In this document: piece after piece, positions 49,287 through 58,701 of the stretch
How the letters are laid out: each line of letters starts with the position of its first letter
Position numbering within the stretch: the stretch's first letter is position 1
Origin: Anaerolineales bacterium
GTDB taxonomy: Bacteria > Chloroflexota > Anaerolineae > 4572-78 > J111
Assembly (NCBI GenBank): GCA_015075185.1
Contig: JABTUW010000003.1
Span: forward strand, 1,054,001 to 1,118,000
Direction of reading: 5' to 3'
Length of the DNA stretch: 64,000 nt
Program-made: the position numbers and the translations under genes
The notes under the pieces: model-generated
Told to the model about the DNA's origin: nothing
The model's input: the letters and a program-made list of their open reading frames with translations, nothing else
Databases searched by the model: none

Positions 49287-51461
49287 ATGTCAGTAAAAGA
49301 TGGAGCGTCTTTATTACGGCTAGTTGGCGAGCTGCAAGACCAGAAACGCTTTCAAGAGCTTAACTGGAGTGGTTCGTTTCAAGATTACCTGGATGTCGTT
49401 GCCAAAAATCCGAAGATTACGCGGAATGCCTTCCAGCGGATTTATGATATGATCATGGAGTACGGCAGCGACGAGTTTGAAGACGCTAAGAAGCGCCTGA
49501 CGCGCTACCGCTTCTTCAGTGATCAATCCTTTGATGGTGATGATGCCATCTTTGGCCTGGAAATCTCGCTGATGCGCCTGGTCAACTTTTTCAAAGCAGC
49601 GGCAAAAGGCTATGGCACGGAAAAGCGGGTGTTGCTGCTGCACGGCCCGGTGGGTTCATCCAAGAGCACCATCGTGCGCCGCTTGAAACGAGGAATGGAA
49701 CATTATAGCCGCACCGAAAATGGGGCTCTCTACACTTTCGACTGGTATCTGGGTGAGCTACCCGAGGATGGCGAAATTCCTGCCGATTTCTACAAGGTTG
49801 GCCTGGGAACTCAGTTAACCGGCGTCGCCGCCCAGATTGGCGAGCTGACGCTCAGCCCCGGCAAGGTTGAACACCACCGCGAGGGGCCGCGGGGAGAGTG
49901 GGAACACTGCCCGATGAACGAAGAACCGTTGCACCTCATCCCCCTGGAGATGCGCGATCGTTTCTTGGCCAACTTTAACGAAGATCGGCCTCCCGAAGAG
50001 CAAATCCACATTGTCGGCGACCTGTGCCCGCCCTGCCGTTATCACCAGCGTGAATTGATGCGCCGTTATGATGGCGACTGGACAAAAATGGCCCGCCACA
50101 TCCGGGTCCGCCGCCTGGTTTTTAGCGAGCAAGACCGGATTGGCATCGGTACTTTCCAGCCCAAAGACGAGAAAAATCAGGACTCGACCGAACTGACCGG
50201 CGACATCAATTACCGCAAAATCGCCATCTACGGCAGCGACAGCGACCCACGCGCCTTTAACTTCGACGGCGAGTTCAACATCGCCAACCGGGGCATCATC
50301 GAGTTTATCGAAATGCTCAAGCTGGATGTCGCCTTCCTCTACGATTTGCTGGGCGCCAGCCAGGAACACAAAATCAAATCCAAGAAATTTGCCCAAACCG
50401 ATATTGACGAAGTGATCATCGGCCACACCAATGAACCGGAATATCGCCGCCTGGAGAACAACGAATTTATGGAGGCGCTCAAAGACCGGACGGTGCGGAT
50501 TGACGTGCCTTACATCACCAAACTCAAAGACGAAATTAAAATCTACGAGCGTGACTTCAATTCTAATAAGGTACTGGTCCACATTGCCCCGCACACTCTG
50601 GAAATGGCAGCGATGTGGGCCGTCCTGACCCGGCTGGAAGAACCCAAAAAGGCCAATCTAACCCTGATGCAAAAGCTCAAGCTGTATGACGGCAAATCGC
50701 TGCCTGGCTTCACCGAGGACAACATTAAAGAACTGCGCAAGGAAGCTCAACACGAAGGCATGGAAGGCATCAGCCCGCGCTACGTGCAAGACAAGATTAG
50801 CAATGCCCTGGTCAATTACCAGCAAGATGGCTACATCAACCCCTTTATGGTTCTCAACGAACTGGAGTCGGGCCTCAAGAATCACCCGCTCATAACCAAT
50901 GAAGATGAGCGCCAGAGTTACCGCGAGTTGCTGTCCGTAGTGAAAGAGGAGTATACGGAGATTGTGAAGAACGAAGTCCAGCGAGCCATCAGCGCCGACG
51001 AAGAAGCCATCAAACGGTTGTGTGCCAACTACATTGACAATATTAAAGCCTACACGCAGCACGAGAAGGTAATCAACAAGTTCACCGGCCAGACCGAGGA
51101 GCCGGACGAGCGGCTGATGCGCAGTATTGAGAAGAAGATTGACATTCCTGACAGCCGCAAAGATGATTTCCGGCGCGAGATTATGAATTACATCGGCGCC
51201 CTGGCCATCGAAGGCAAAACCTTTGATTACCGCACCAACGAACGGCTGCACAAAGCCCTGGAACTCAAACTCTTTGAGGACCAGAAAGACAGTATCAAGC
51301 TGACCTCGCTGGTCAGCCGGGTGGTTGACAAGGATACCCAGGAGAAAATTGACGTGGTCAAGGCCCGCCTGGTGAAAAACTTTGGCTACAACGAGCAAAG
51401 CGCCACTGACGTGCTCAACTACGTCGCCAGCATCTTTGCCCGCGGAGACGCGAGCGAATAG
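49287..51461 (+). CDS. prkA: PrkA-family serine protein kinase / AAA-like protein
   Basis: 724 residues. The N-terminal AAA part has GPVGSSKSTIVRRLKRG (Walker A with Ser) followed by a Cys-containing region (CPPCRYHQRELM). The C-terminal half is the PrkA domain with the SPRYVQDKISNAL and IDIPDSRKDDFRREIMNYIG stretches. GGAGGAG stands right before the ATG. The order prkA-yeaH-spoVR is widely conserved; in E. coli and Bacillus these respond to starvation or sporulation. This organism's role for it is unknown. Confidence 0.93.
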   Translation: MSVKDGASLLRLVGELQDQKRFQELNWSGSFQDYLDVVAKNPKITRNAFQRIYDMIMEYGSDEFEDAKKRLTRYRFFSDQSFDGDDAIFGLEISLMRLVNFFKAAAKGYGTEKRVLLLHGPVGSSKSTIVRRLKRGMEHYSRTENGALYTFDWYLGELPEDGEIPADFYKVGLGTQLTGVAAQIGELTLSPGKVEHHREGPRGEWEHCPMNEEPLHLIPLEMRDRFLANFNEDRPPEEQIHIVGDLCPPCRYHQRELMRRYDGDWTKMARHIRVRRLVFSEQDRIGIGTFQPKDEKNQDSTELTGDINYRKIAIYGSDSDPRAFNFDGEFNIANRGIIEFIEMLKLDVAFLYDLLGASQEHKIKSKKFAQTDIDEVIIGHTNEPEYRRLENNEFMEALKDRTVRIDVPYITKLKDEIKIYERDFNSNKVLVHIAPHTLEMAAMWAVLTRLEEPKKANLTLMQKLKLYDGKSLPGFTEDNIKELRKEAQHEGMEGISPRYVQDKISNALVNYQQDGYINPFMVLNELESGLKNHPLITNEDERQSYRELLSVVKEEYTEIVKNEVQRAISADEEAIKRLCANYIDNIKAYTQHEKVINKFTGQTEEPDERLMRSIEKKIDIPDSRKDDFRREIMNYIGALAIEGKTFDYRTNERLHKALELKLFEDQKDSIKLTSLVSRVVDKDTQEKIDVVKARLVKNFGYNEQSATDVLNYVASIFARGDASE

Positions 51462-51473
51462 GAGATAGTGAAA

Positions 51474-51521
51474 CGGTAGACAGTAGACAAGAGACCCCCG
51501 TCTACCGACTACTGTCTACCG
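51474..51521. repeat. Interspersed 'gtagacagtagac' repeat, 13-bp arms
   Basis: cggtagacagtag (51474-51486) and ctactgtctaccg (51509-51521) pair perfectly between prkA and yeaH. Same family as 5643-5742. Confidence 0.9.
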
Positions 51522-51533
51522 GCTACCACAACT

Positions 51534-52637
51534 ATGCAAAGAGTCCAACGTGACCTAAACCGTTTCCGCCACATTGTGCGGGGACACATCAAAAAAAATC
51601 TACGAAAGTACATGTCGCAGGGGGAAATGATCGGCCGGCAAGGCAAAAAACTGGTCAGCATCCCCGTGCCCCAAATTGATATTCCCCAGTTTCGCTACGG
51701 GGCCAAACAGGGCGGCGGCGTTGGCCAGGGCGACGGCGACGTCGGCACCCCCATTGGTCAGGGCGACCCACAGCCCGGCGAGGACCAGGCCGGCAGCGAG
51801 CCGGGCCAGCATATCCTGGAAGTGGATATTAGCCTGGAAGAACTGGCCCAGATTTTGGGTGAAGAATTACAACTGCCCAAAATTGAACCTCGCGGCACCA
51901 AAAACATTATTAGCGAACGCAGCAAGTATAACCGCATCCGGCGGGTCGGCCCCGACAGCCTAGTTCATTTTAAGCGCACCTATAAAGAGGCCTTGCGCCG
52001 ACAAATCAGCAGCGGTGAGTACAACCCCAGTGACCCGGTTATTGTCCCAATTCGGGATGATACCCGCTATCGCTCCTGGAAAGAGGAATGGCTGCCCGAA
52101 AGCAACGCCGTGATTATCTACATGATGGACGTATCCGGCTCGATGGGCACCGAGCAGAAAGAGTTGGTCCGGATCACCGCCTTTTGGATTGAAACCTGGC
52201 TGCGCAGCCAGTACAAGCAAATTGAAATTTGCTATGTTGTCCACGATGCGGCAGCCAAAGAAGTTGATCAGCATGCCTTCTACCATCTGCGAGAAGGGGG
52301 CGGCACCAAAATTAGCAGCGCCTACAAGCTCTGTAACGAAATCATTGACGAACGGTACTCGCCGGTAGAGTGGAATATCTACCCCTTTCACTTCAGCGAT
52401 GGCGACAACTGGGGTGACGGCGATACCCACCAGTGTGTCGAGCTATTGGAGAAGGAACTGCTGCCCAAAAGCAACCAGTTTTGTTACGGGCAGGTGCGCA
52501 GCAGTTACGGCTCCGGCAGCTTTGCCCACGACTTGAGCCACTGGTTAGGCGATGAAGAGAAGCTGGTTGTTTCCGAAATTGCGGCCCGTGAGAATGTTTA
52601 TGATGCGATCAAGAGCTTTTTAGGGAAGGGACGTTAA
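51534..52637 (+). CDS. YeaH/YhbH family protein (DUF444, VWA-like)
   Basis: 367 residues. It has a basic N-terminus (RFRHIVRGHIKKNLRKYM), a Gly/Gln linker, then a von Willebrand A fold with a MIDAS-like DVSGSMG (about 200) and HDAAAKEVDQHAFYHLREGGGTKISSAY. Metal-dependent protein binding is expected. It lies between prkA and spoVR, and its stop is immediately followed by spoVR. It is likely a PrkA partner or substrate. Confidence 0.92.
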   Translation: MQRVQRDLNRFRHIVRGHIKKNLRKYMSQGEMIGRQGKKLVSIPVPQIDIPQFRYGAKQGGGVGQGDGDVGTPIGQGDPQPGEDQAGSEPGQHILEVDISLEELAQILGEELQLPKIEPRGTKNIISERSKYNRIRRVGPDSLVHFKRTYKEALRRQISSGEYNPSDPVIVPIRDDTRYRSWKEEWLPESNAVIIYMMDVSGSMGTEQKELVRITAFWIETWLRSQYKQIEICYVVHDAAAKEVDQHAFYHLREGGGTKISSAYKLCNEIIDERYSPVEWNIYPFHFSDGDNWGDGDTHQCVELLEKELLPKSNQFCYGQVRSSYGSGSFAHDLSHWLGDEEKLVVSEIAARENVYDAIKSFLGKGR

Positions 52638-54134
52638 ATGAAAAAGACTCGCCTTCCTGCCGATTTGCAGGCGGCCTGGGACCAGATTGAGCAGCACGCC
52701 GTCGAGTACGGGCTGGACTTCTTTCCGATTATCTTTGAGGTACTCGATTACAAAACCCTCTACGAGGTGGCCGCGATGGGCGGCTTTCCGATCCGTTATC
52801 CGCACTGGCGGTTCGGGATGGAGTTCGACCAGCTTTCCAAGGGTTACACTTACGGTCTGAGCGTCATCTATGAGATGGTTATCAACACCAATCCCTCTTA
52901 TGCCTACCTGCTGGAAGGCAACGAGATGGTGACCCAGAAGATGGTCATGGCTCATGTCGCGGCGCACGTAGATTTTTTCAAAAACAACATGTGGTTTGCT
53001 CCCACCAACCGCAAAATGCTCGACGAGATGGCTAACCATGCCAGCCGGATCCAGCGCCTGATTAACCGCTACAACTATGAAATGATCGAGGAGTTTATTG
53101 ACGTCTGCCTCTCTCTGGAGAATCTAATTGATTACCACGCCCCTTACATCCGGCGGCCGGAAGCGCAGACGCCCGTTTCTATTTCCGCCGAAGAGAAAGA
53201 ACAGCCGCCGGTCGAAGGTCTCAAAGTTGAGCGCAGTTACATGCGCAACTACATCAACCCGCCGGAATTCCTTGAACAGCAGCGCCAGAAGCTGGCTGAG
53301 GAACAGCAAAAGGCCCGCCACTTCCCGGAGAATCCACAAAAAGACATCCTGCTCTTCCTGCTGAACTACGCGCCCCTGGAACGGTGGCAGCATACCATCC
53401 TGGAAATTGTCCGCGACGAGGCTTACTACTACGCGCCGCAAGGCATGACCAAAATTATGAATGAAGGTTGGGCGTCGTATTGGCACAGCCAAATTATGAC
53501 CCAAAAGGCGTTGACCGACGCCGAGGTAGTCAGCTTTGCCGACCACCATGCCGGGGTTGTCGCCACCAGCCCCGGCCGGCTGAATCCCTATAAGTTGGGC
53601 CTGGAACTGTTACGTGACATCGAGGAGCGCTGGGATAAAGGTAAGTTTGGCAAGGAGTACGAGGAGTGCGATGATATCAAGACCAAACGCAACTGGGACC
53701 GGCAGCTTGGCCTGGGACGGCAGAAGCTTTTTGAAGTCCGCCGACTCTACAACGACGTGACCTTTATTGATGAGTTCCTGACCCCTGAGTTCGCCGTCGA
53801 GCAAAAGTTATTTACCTACCGCTACAATCGCAATCACGATGTCTACGAGATTGCTTCGCGGGAGTTTAAGGCGATCAAAGAAAAGTTACTCTTTCAATTG
53901 ACAAATTTTGGACAACCTTTTATATATGTAGAGGATGGTAATTACCATAACCGGGGCGAGTTATACCTGCGCCACCGTCACGAGGGAGTTGACTTAAAAC
54001 AAGATTACGCTCGCGATACCTTGCGTAACATCCAGCGCATCTGGACCAGGCCGGTAAATCTAGAGACGGTGATAGATGATAAAAAGGTAATGATCTTATT
54101 TGATGGAAGTGATTTTAAAGAGAAAAAGCTTTGA
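52638..54134 (+). CDS. SpoVR family protein
   Basis: 498 residues. Family marks are DFFPIIFEVLDYKTLYEVAAMGGFPIRYPHWRFGMEFDQL, HVAAHVDFFKNNMWF and the NEGWASYWHSQIMTQ block with conserved His. These proteins are needed for spore coat in Bacillus and occur in many non-sporulating bacteria with prkA and yeaH; the chemistry is unknown. The start directly follows the yeaH stop. Confidence 0.94.
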   Translation: MKKTRLPADLQAAWDQIEQHAVEYGLDFFPIIFEVLDYKTLYEVAAMGGFPIRYPHWRFGMEFDQLSKGYTYGLSVIYEMVINTNPSYAYLLEGNEMVTQKMVMAHVAAHVDFFKNNMWFAPTNRKMLDEMANHASRIQRLINRYNYEMIEEFIDVCLSLENLIDYHAPYIRRPEAQTPVSISAEEKEQPPVEGLKVERSYMRNYINPPEFLEQQRQKLAEEQQKARHFPENPQKDILLFLLNYAPLERWQHTILEIVRDEAYYYAPQGMTKIMNEGWASYWHSQIMTQKALTDAEVVSFADHHAGVVATSPGRLNPYKLGLELLRDIEERWDKGKFGKEYEECDDIKTKRNWDRQLGLGRQKLFEVRRLYNDVTFIDEFLTPEFAVEQKLFTYRYNRNHDVYEIASREFKAIKEKLLFQLTNFGQPFIYVEDGNYHNRGELYLRHRHEGVDLKQDYARDTLRNIQRIWTRPVNLETVIDDKKVMILFDGSDFKEKKL

Positions 54135-54178
54135 GTATCGTCTAAGCAGAAGTTACTCATCAGTAATGGAGGCAATGC

Positions 54179-54709
54179 ATGAACCTTGCTAAACGAGTCG
54201 TCGCCCAACTTGAACAACTGGCCACGAAAGGCCCCCAGCACATTGACGCCGTGATTCTCAATTCACCTCAACAAGGCTACATTGTCGGCGTGCCTGCGGC
54301 AGACCAAGAACCTGGCGCGACCATCACCCTTGAAGCCTACGATCGCTACAGCGTCACCTTGCGCCAGTTGGAAGTCAGTTATGGCCCCTCATCGCCGGAC
54401 GAGGGCTACCTGCGCCGCAGCGCCGAGCGAGCCGCCAGCCGCTTGACCTATCTGGAAGAACCCCTGCTCCTGCTGGAACTCGACCCGGCCGAAAAACTGG
54501 CCCAACTCCGCAGTAATCCACCCCATCAAGAAGATGAGGCGTTGATTTACTGGGAACTTCTCACCTGGGCTGAACCACAGCTCCGGGTCAGGTTGGCCCG
54601 CTATCGCTGGCAGCCCGGGCAGGGACGCGAACAAATCAGCTATCCGGCCACCTTTGCTACCCTGGGCCGTCTGGCGCAAGATTTGGCGCTGAGTATAATA
54701 GAAGAATGA
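54179..54709 (+). CDS. Hypothetical protein
   Basis: 176 residues, soluble, acidic, with no family I recognise. GGAGG lies 6-10 bases before the ATG, and base use matches that of its neighbours. It follows spoVR by 44 bases, so it may belong to the prkA operon. A Tyr/Leu/Glu-rich middle (TYLEEPLLLLELDPAEKLAQL) suggests helices. Confidence 0.6.
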   Translation: MNLAKRVVAQLEQLATKGPQHIDAVILNSPQQGYIVGVPAADQEPGATITLEAYDRYSVTLRQLEVSYGPSSPDEGYLRRSAERAASRLTYLEEPLLLLELDPAEKLAQLRSNPPHQEDEALIYWELLTWAEPQLRVRLARYRWQPGQGREQISYPATFATLGRLAQDLALSIIEE

Positions 54710-54711
54710 AT

Positions 54712-54752
54712 GGAAGGCTGGAAGGTTGGGGGGATTAACCAGCCAGCCTTCC
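54712..54752. repeat. Inverted repeat after hypothetical gene
   Basis: Arms ggaaggctgg (54712-54721) and ccagccttcc (54743-54752). No T-run follows. The words ggaaggctgg also occur at 40276-40285. Confidence 0.8.
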
Positions 54753-54786
54753 CATGTTCTCAATAAATATTTTAGGAGGAAGTTGA

Positions 54787-55023
54787 ATGCCACTCTATGA
54801 GTATTACTGTGCCGATTGCCGCACCAAGTTTGAGGCGTTGCGCCCGATGAATAAAGCCGACAGCGCCATTCAATGCAAAAGCTGCGAAAGCATGCGCACC
54901 TCGCGTGTGCTATCGTTGTTTGCCACTCACACCAAGGCCGAAGGGAGCAGCACCATTGCCCCCAGCTTCAGCGGCAATAGGGGAGGCGGCTGCTGCGGCG
55001 GTCACTGCGGTTGCGGCCATTAA
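54787..55023 (+). CDS. FmdB-type zinc-ribbon protein
   Basis: 78 residues. The N-terminal YEYYCADCRTKFE and CKSCES give a C4 zinc ribbon of the FmdB regulatory protein family. The C-terminus GGGCCGGHCGCGH is Cys/His/Gly-rich and may bind more metal. AGGAGG precedes the ATG. These small proteins are often near metabolic or methyl-group genes, but no function is established. Confidence 0.85.
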   Translation: MPLYEYYCADCRTKFEALRPMNKADSAIQCKSCESMRTSRVLSLFATHTKAEGSSTIAPSFSGNRGGGCCGGHCGCGH

Positions 55024-55044
55024 GCGGTAGACAGTAGACAACCG

Positions 55045-55072
55045 ACGGTAGACAGGGAGTTCTGTCTACCGT
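55045..55072. terminator. Repeat-derived bidirectional terminator
   Basis: Perfect 11-bp stem acggtagacag/ctgtctaccgt with a 6-base loop, followed by ttgttattttt. It lies between the convergent fmdB and kinase genes and is built from the gtagacagtagac repeat. Confidence 0.75.
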
Positions 55073-55153
55073 TTGTTATTTTTCGTCCGGGTACCGTCCG
55101 GTAGGGTTCAAAAACTCGAAAATTTGGGGAAAAGGGGTGGTTAATTTCCGGCT

Positions 55154-58100
55154 TTAATTTGGAGGAGTGTCAATCGGCAAGCGGTAGAGGGGTGGGGGCA
55201 GGGTAAAGCTAAAGGTGCTGCCTTGGCCAGGCTTGCCTTCACTTTCAACCCCGACTTGGCCGCCCAGTTTTTCGACAATACGCCGCACAATAGATAATCC
55301 CAGGCCGTGCCCTTCCATCCGATCTGGCTCAAGTTGGGTGAATTCCGTAAATAACTTCGCCTGAGCCTCGGGAGAAAGGCCGGCGCCGTTGTCTTTGACC
55401 CAAAAGCGAACCATGCCATCCTCCTGGATAGTTGCCCCTAGCTCCAGGTGGGGAGGTGAACCACCGTACTTCAGGCCGTTACTGAGGTAGTTTACCCACA
55501 CCTCTTCTATCCAGGAGGCAAAACCCAATGCAGCCGGCCAGGTGGCTGGGGTAGTAATTTCGGCCTGGTAGTGAGCTATCATGGGATTTAACCGTTGCAG
55601 GGCTTCAGCAACGATACCGTCCATATCGAGCGGTTGTAAATTTACAATTTGTTGGCGTACCCCGGCCAGCAGGAGTAAAGCCTCAACGATACGGTTGGCC
55701 CGCCGGCCACTGTGAGCAATGCTCTGCAGGTATTCGGCCAGCTTGTAGGACGGCATGTGAGGATAATCCTCTAACAGAATTTCGGCCATATTGGTTAAAA
55801 TACCCAACGGATTTTTGAGGTCGTGAGCGACTGTACGGGCAAAGGCATCTAGCTCTTTGTTGCGAGCCTGTAACTGCTCATTTTGTGCCCGCAGCGCTTC
55901 TTCAGCCTGTTTACGCTCAGTAATATCCAGGTGAGTGCCGGCCAGGCGTATAGGACGGCCTTCCTCATCCCACTGGACTACCCTGCCTCGATCCAAAATC
56001 CATTTCCACTCCCCCGATTTGGTTTGGAGCCGGTATTCACACTCATAAAAAGGCGTCTTGCCAACCAAATGAGTGTCCCAGGCTAACGAAAGACGTTCCT
56101 TATCCTCAGGATGGGTCCGTTCATCCCACCAATCAAGACTGGGTTCAACCTCGTCCAAAGTATAACCCAGCATTTCGACCGCCCGTTGGTTGGTGATATC
56201 CTGGCCGGTCAGCAGGTTCAAATCCCACGAACCCAAATCTGCGCCGGTGAGGGCCAGCTCCAACCTTTGCTCGCTGAGCCGGAGTGCCTCGTCGGCTTTT
56301 TTCCGATCGGTGATATTGCGCACAATGGCCAGCACTTCATCCGGCCCACTCCTCACGAGCCGGCCCTCAAAATATTTGTTTTGGCCCCGGATTGAAAGCC
56401 GGTAGTCAAAAGTTTGAGTTTCACCTATTTGGCAAACACGCTCAATAGCCTGCAAAAATTGCTGGGCTACCTCCAGCGGCAAAACCTCGGCCAAGTTTCT
56501 ACCCAAAACTTCTTCGGGGGGTAAAATCAGGTCGGCCGGGTGGGGCGCATTGAGATCAAGATAGATACCCTCCCGGCTCAACCGAAACATTAAATCAGGG
56601 ATAGCATCCAGGATAGCGCGCTTGGTCGCTTCGCTTTGGCGCAAGACTTCTTCGGCTTGCTTGCGGTCGGTAATGTCACGCAGAATGCAGAGGATTTCAT
56701 CTATGCCGCTGCTGATCATCCGGGCTTCATAATATTTGATTTCCCCTAACCCGGTGAGTGAGTACTCAAATATCTGCATCTCCCCTGTCTCAAAAATTTG
56801 TTCCAGATGCTCAATGATTTTTTCAGCCAGATTTTGGGGGAGCACATCTATTATCTTCTTACTCTTGATTTCATCAGGATGCGGCAAGACTGTCTGGGGA
56901 GGAGTATGAAAGGGCATGTAAACACCATCTCGATTAATCCGAAACATAAAGTCAGGAATGGCATCTAAAATAGCCCGTTGGGTGGCTTGGCTGTATTGCA
57001 GCGCTTCTTCCGCCTGCTTGCGTTGAGTGATGTCACGCCCCAGACCGAGTACCACGCTTTGACCTTTAATTTCTAAAGGGAATGATCTTATTTCAACCGC
57101 AACCTGGCTGCCATCTCGTCTATTTAAGGTAAACTCATCCGGCCCGGTGGATTCCCCCCGTCTATTTTGAGCCAGGGCGGCCAGGGCTTTGGGTAGTTCC
57201 TGGGGAGATAACAACCCCAATTCCGCAAAATTCTGGCCGATTAAGGCTTCTTTGGGATAGCCAGTTAACTCTGCGGCGGCTCTATTACCATCAAGAAAAC
57301 GGCCTTCCAGGTCATTTAAATAGTAAGCATCCGGCGCAAATTCAAATAATATTCTGAAACGCTCTTCGCTTTCTCGTAACGCGGTCTCTGCCCGTTTCTG
57401 CTCGGTAATATCAATCCCGGTGGCAATAAAATATTCTACCAGACCGTTTTTGTCGAAGAGGGTCGCGGTTGACCAGGCAATCAGGCGCTGCTGACCGGTT
57501 TTGGTGGTTAGATATACCTCGACTCGACCGGGTAGTTCACGTATCCTCTCGCTGAAATGGCTGGGTGAGAGCTCTGTAAAATAACTTCGAATCGAGGCGG
57601 TGGTTTCCGGCGGCAGCAACTCCCACACATAGTGATTTTTTACTTCGGCAAAGGTATAGCCGCTGGTTTGCTCGCAGGCCCGGTTAAAGTGAACGATTTG
57701 GCCACTCCGATTTAAGGCTACCACCAGGGCATCGGCAGTATCCAGTATTGCCGAGATGAAATTGCGCTCTTTCTTGAGCATCTTTAAACGTTTGACCATC
57801 TCACCGCGCACCCGGTTGTGTAATCCCACATTCTCCAGAGCGCTAGCCGCTTGATCGGCAAAGGCTTGCAGCGGTTCGGTATCAGCCGGTTCAAAAAAAC
57901 CGGGTGTCTCACTGTCTATAACCAAAAAACCGACGACCCGCCCTTGACTGCGAATGGGAGCGCAAGCATACGATTTAACCCAGGCCAGGCCAAATTTATT
58001 CACCCAGGCCTCGTCACTGGCCGGATGGGGCACGGCAAGGGGGCGGTTCGTTTGGCGCACACTGCGCAGCGTTGGAAAATTGTCTATGGGCAAAGCAGCG

Positions 58101-58450
58101 GACACAATCTCGTAGGGTGTCGCCCAACCGGAACGAATGTAACCTCGCCAGCGGTACACCCGCGCCACATCGCCTTCGATGAGGAGCAAACAAGCGGCGT
58201 CACAGGCGACCACCCGGCTCATTTCCTCCAAAATCCGATCGAGGACTTCTTCACCTCTCAGGCTACTGCTGATGGCCGCCCCGGTTTGAGTGAGCGCCTC
58301 GGCCAAGGCCCAGTTTTCTCGTTCGGCTGCCAGCCAATATTCTAACTCGGCCTCGCGCTGTTGCTGTTCGGCTTCCAACTCGCTGACCCGCTGGCGTAAT
58401 GCAGCCAGTTCGGCTATGAGTTGAGCCTTCGTTTTAGTGCTGTCCGTCAT
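55154..58450 (-). CDS. Multi-PAS/GAF hybrid-free sensor histidine kinase
   Basis: 1098 residues, soluble (no membrane segment seen). Order: coiled-coil start (about 1-60), GAF (about 65-205, VLDRILEEMSRVVACDAACLLLI...), then five PAS/PAC units up to about 870, each ending in a DITE/DITQRKQAE-type linker. The HisKA part has the H-box TVAHDLKNPLGIL, and the HATPase_c part has NYLSNGLKYG, DNGAGL and GHGLGLSIVRRI. It autophosphorylates His and probably passes phosphate to a response regulator encoded elsewhere; none is adjacent. The PAS units could sense redox, gas or small molecules. A clear internal duplication of PAS units is visible. Confidence 0.92.
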   Translation of the reverse strand: MTDSTKTKAQLIAELAALRQRVSELEAEQQQREAELEYWLAAERENWALAEALTQTGAAISSSLRGEEVLDRILEEMSRVVACDAACLLLIEGDVARVYRWRGYIRSGWATPYEIVSAALPIDNFPTLRSVRQTNRPLAVPHPASDEAWVNKFGLAWVKSYACAPIRSQGRVVGFLVIDSETPGFFEPADTEPLQAFADQAASALENVGLHNRVRGEMVKRLKMLKKERNFISAILDTADALVVALNRSGQIVHFNRACEQTSGYTFAEVKNHYVWELLPPETTASIRSYFTELSPSHFSERIRELPGRVEVYLTTKTGQQRLIAWSTATLFDKNGLVEYFIATGIDITEQKRAETALRESEERFRILFEFAPDAYYLNDLEGRFLDGNRAAAELTGYPKEALIGQNFAELGLLSPQELPKALAALAQNRRGESTGPDEFTLNRRDGSQVAVEIRSFPLEIKGQSVVLGLGRDITQRKQAEEALQYSQATQRAILDAIPDFMFRINRDGVYMPFHTPPQTVLPHPDEIKSKKIIDVLPQNLAEKIIEHLEQIFETGEMQIFEYSLTGLGEIKYYEARMISSGIDEILCILRDITDRKQAEEVLRQSEATKRAILDAIPDLMFRLSREGIYLDLNAPHPADLILPPEEVLGRNLAEVLPLEVAQQFLQAIERVCQIGETQTFDYRLSIRGQNKYFEGRLVRSGPDEVLAIVRNITDRKKADEALRLSEQRLELALTGADLGSWDLNLLTGQDITNQRAVEMLGYTLDEVEPSLDWWDERTHPEDKERLSLAWDTHLVGKTPFYECEYRLQTKSGEWKWILDRGRVVQWDEEGRPIRLAGTHLDITERKQAEEALRAQNEQLQARNKELDAFARTVAHDLKNPLGILTNMAEILLEDYPHMPSYKLAEYLQSIAHSGRRANRIVEALLLLAGVRQQIVNLQPLDMDGIVAEALQRLNPMIAHYQAEITTPATWPAALGFASWIEEVWVNYLSNGLKYGGSPPHLELGATIQEDGMVRFWVKDNGAGLSPEAQAKLFTEFTQLEPDRMEGHGLGLSIVRRIVEKLGGQVGVESEGKPGQGSTFSFTLPPPLYRLPIDTPPN

Positions 58451-58635
58451 CGAAGTCTCCTGGCAGACGGCGTATTAGCCATATAAGGATTTAACGCTTG
58501 CCTATCTTAGTATATCATAAGCTGGAGGGGGGAACAATGGCCTTTACCCAACAAATCGCCGTTGACGGGGTAACGATATTCTTTTATACGGGGATGAAAG
58601 AGTTCAACTTGCGGGGATTCTGAAGACCAAACAAG

Positions 58636-58696
58636 CCACAGATGCACCTAGATTTACACAGATTTTTCATCTGCGTCTATCTGCGTTTATCTGTGG
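58636..58696. repeat. Inverted repeat, 'ccacagat' type
   Basis: ccacagat (58636-58643) and atctgtgg (58689-58696) with imperfect pairing of ctagatttacacagat and atctgcgtctatctg inside. It lies between mutS and the kinase gene. Confidence 0.75.
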
Positions 58697-58701
58697 ACCT
58701 G

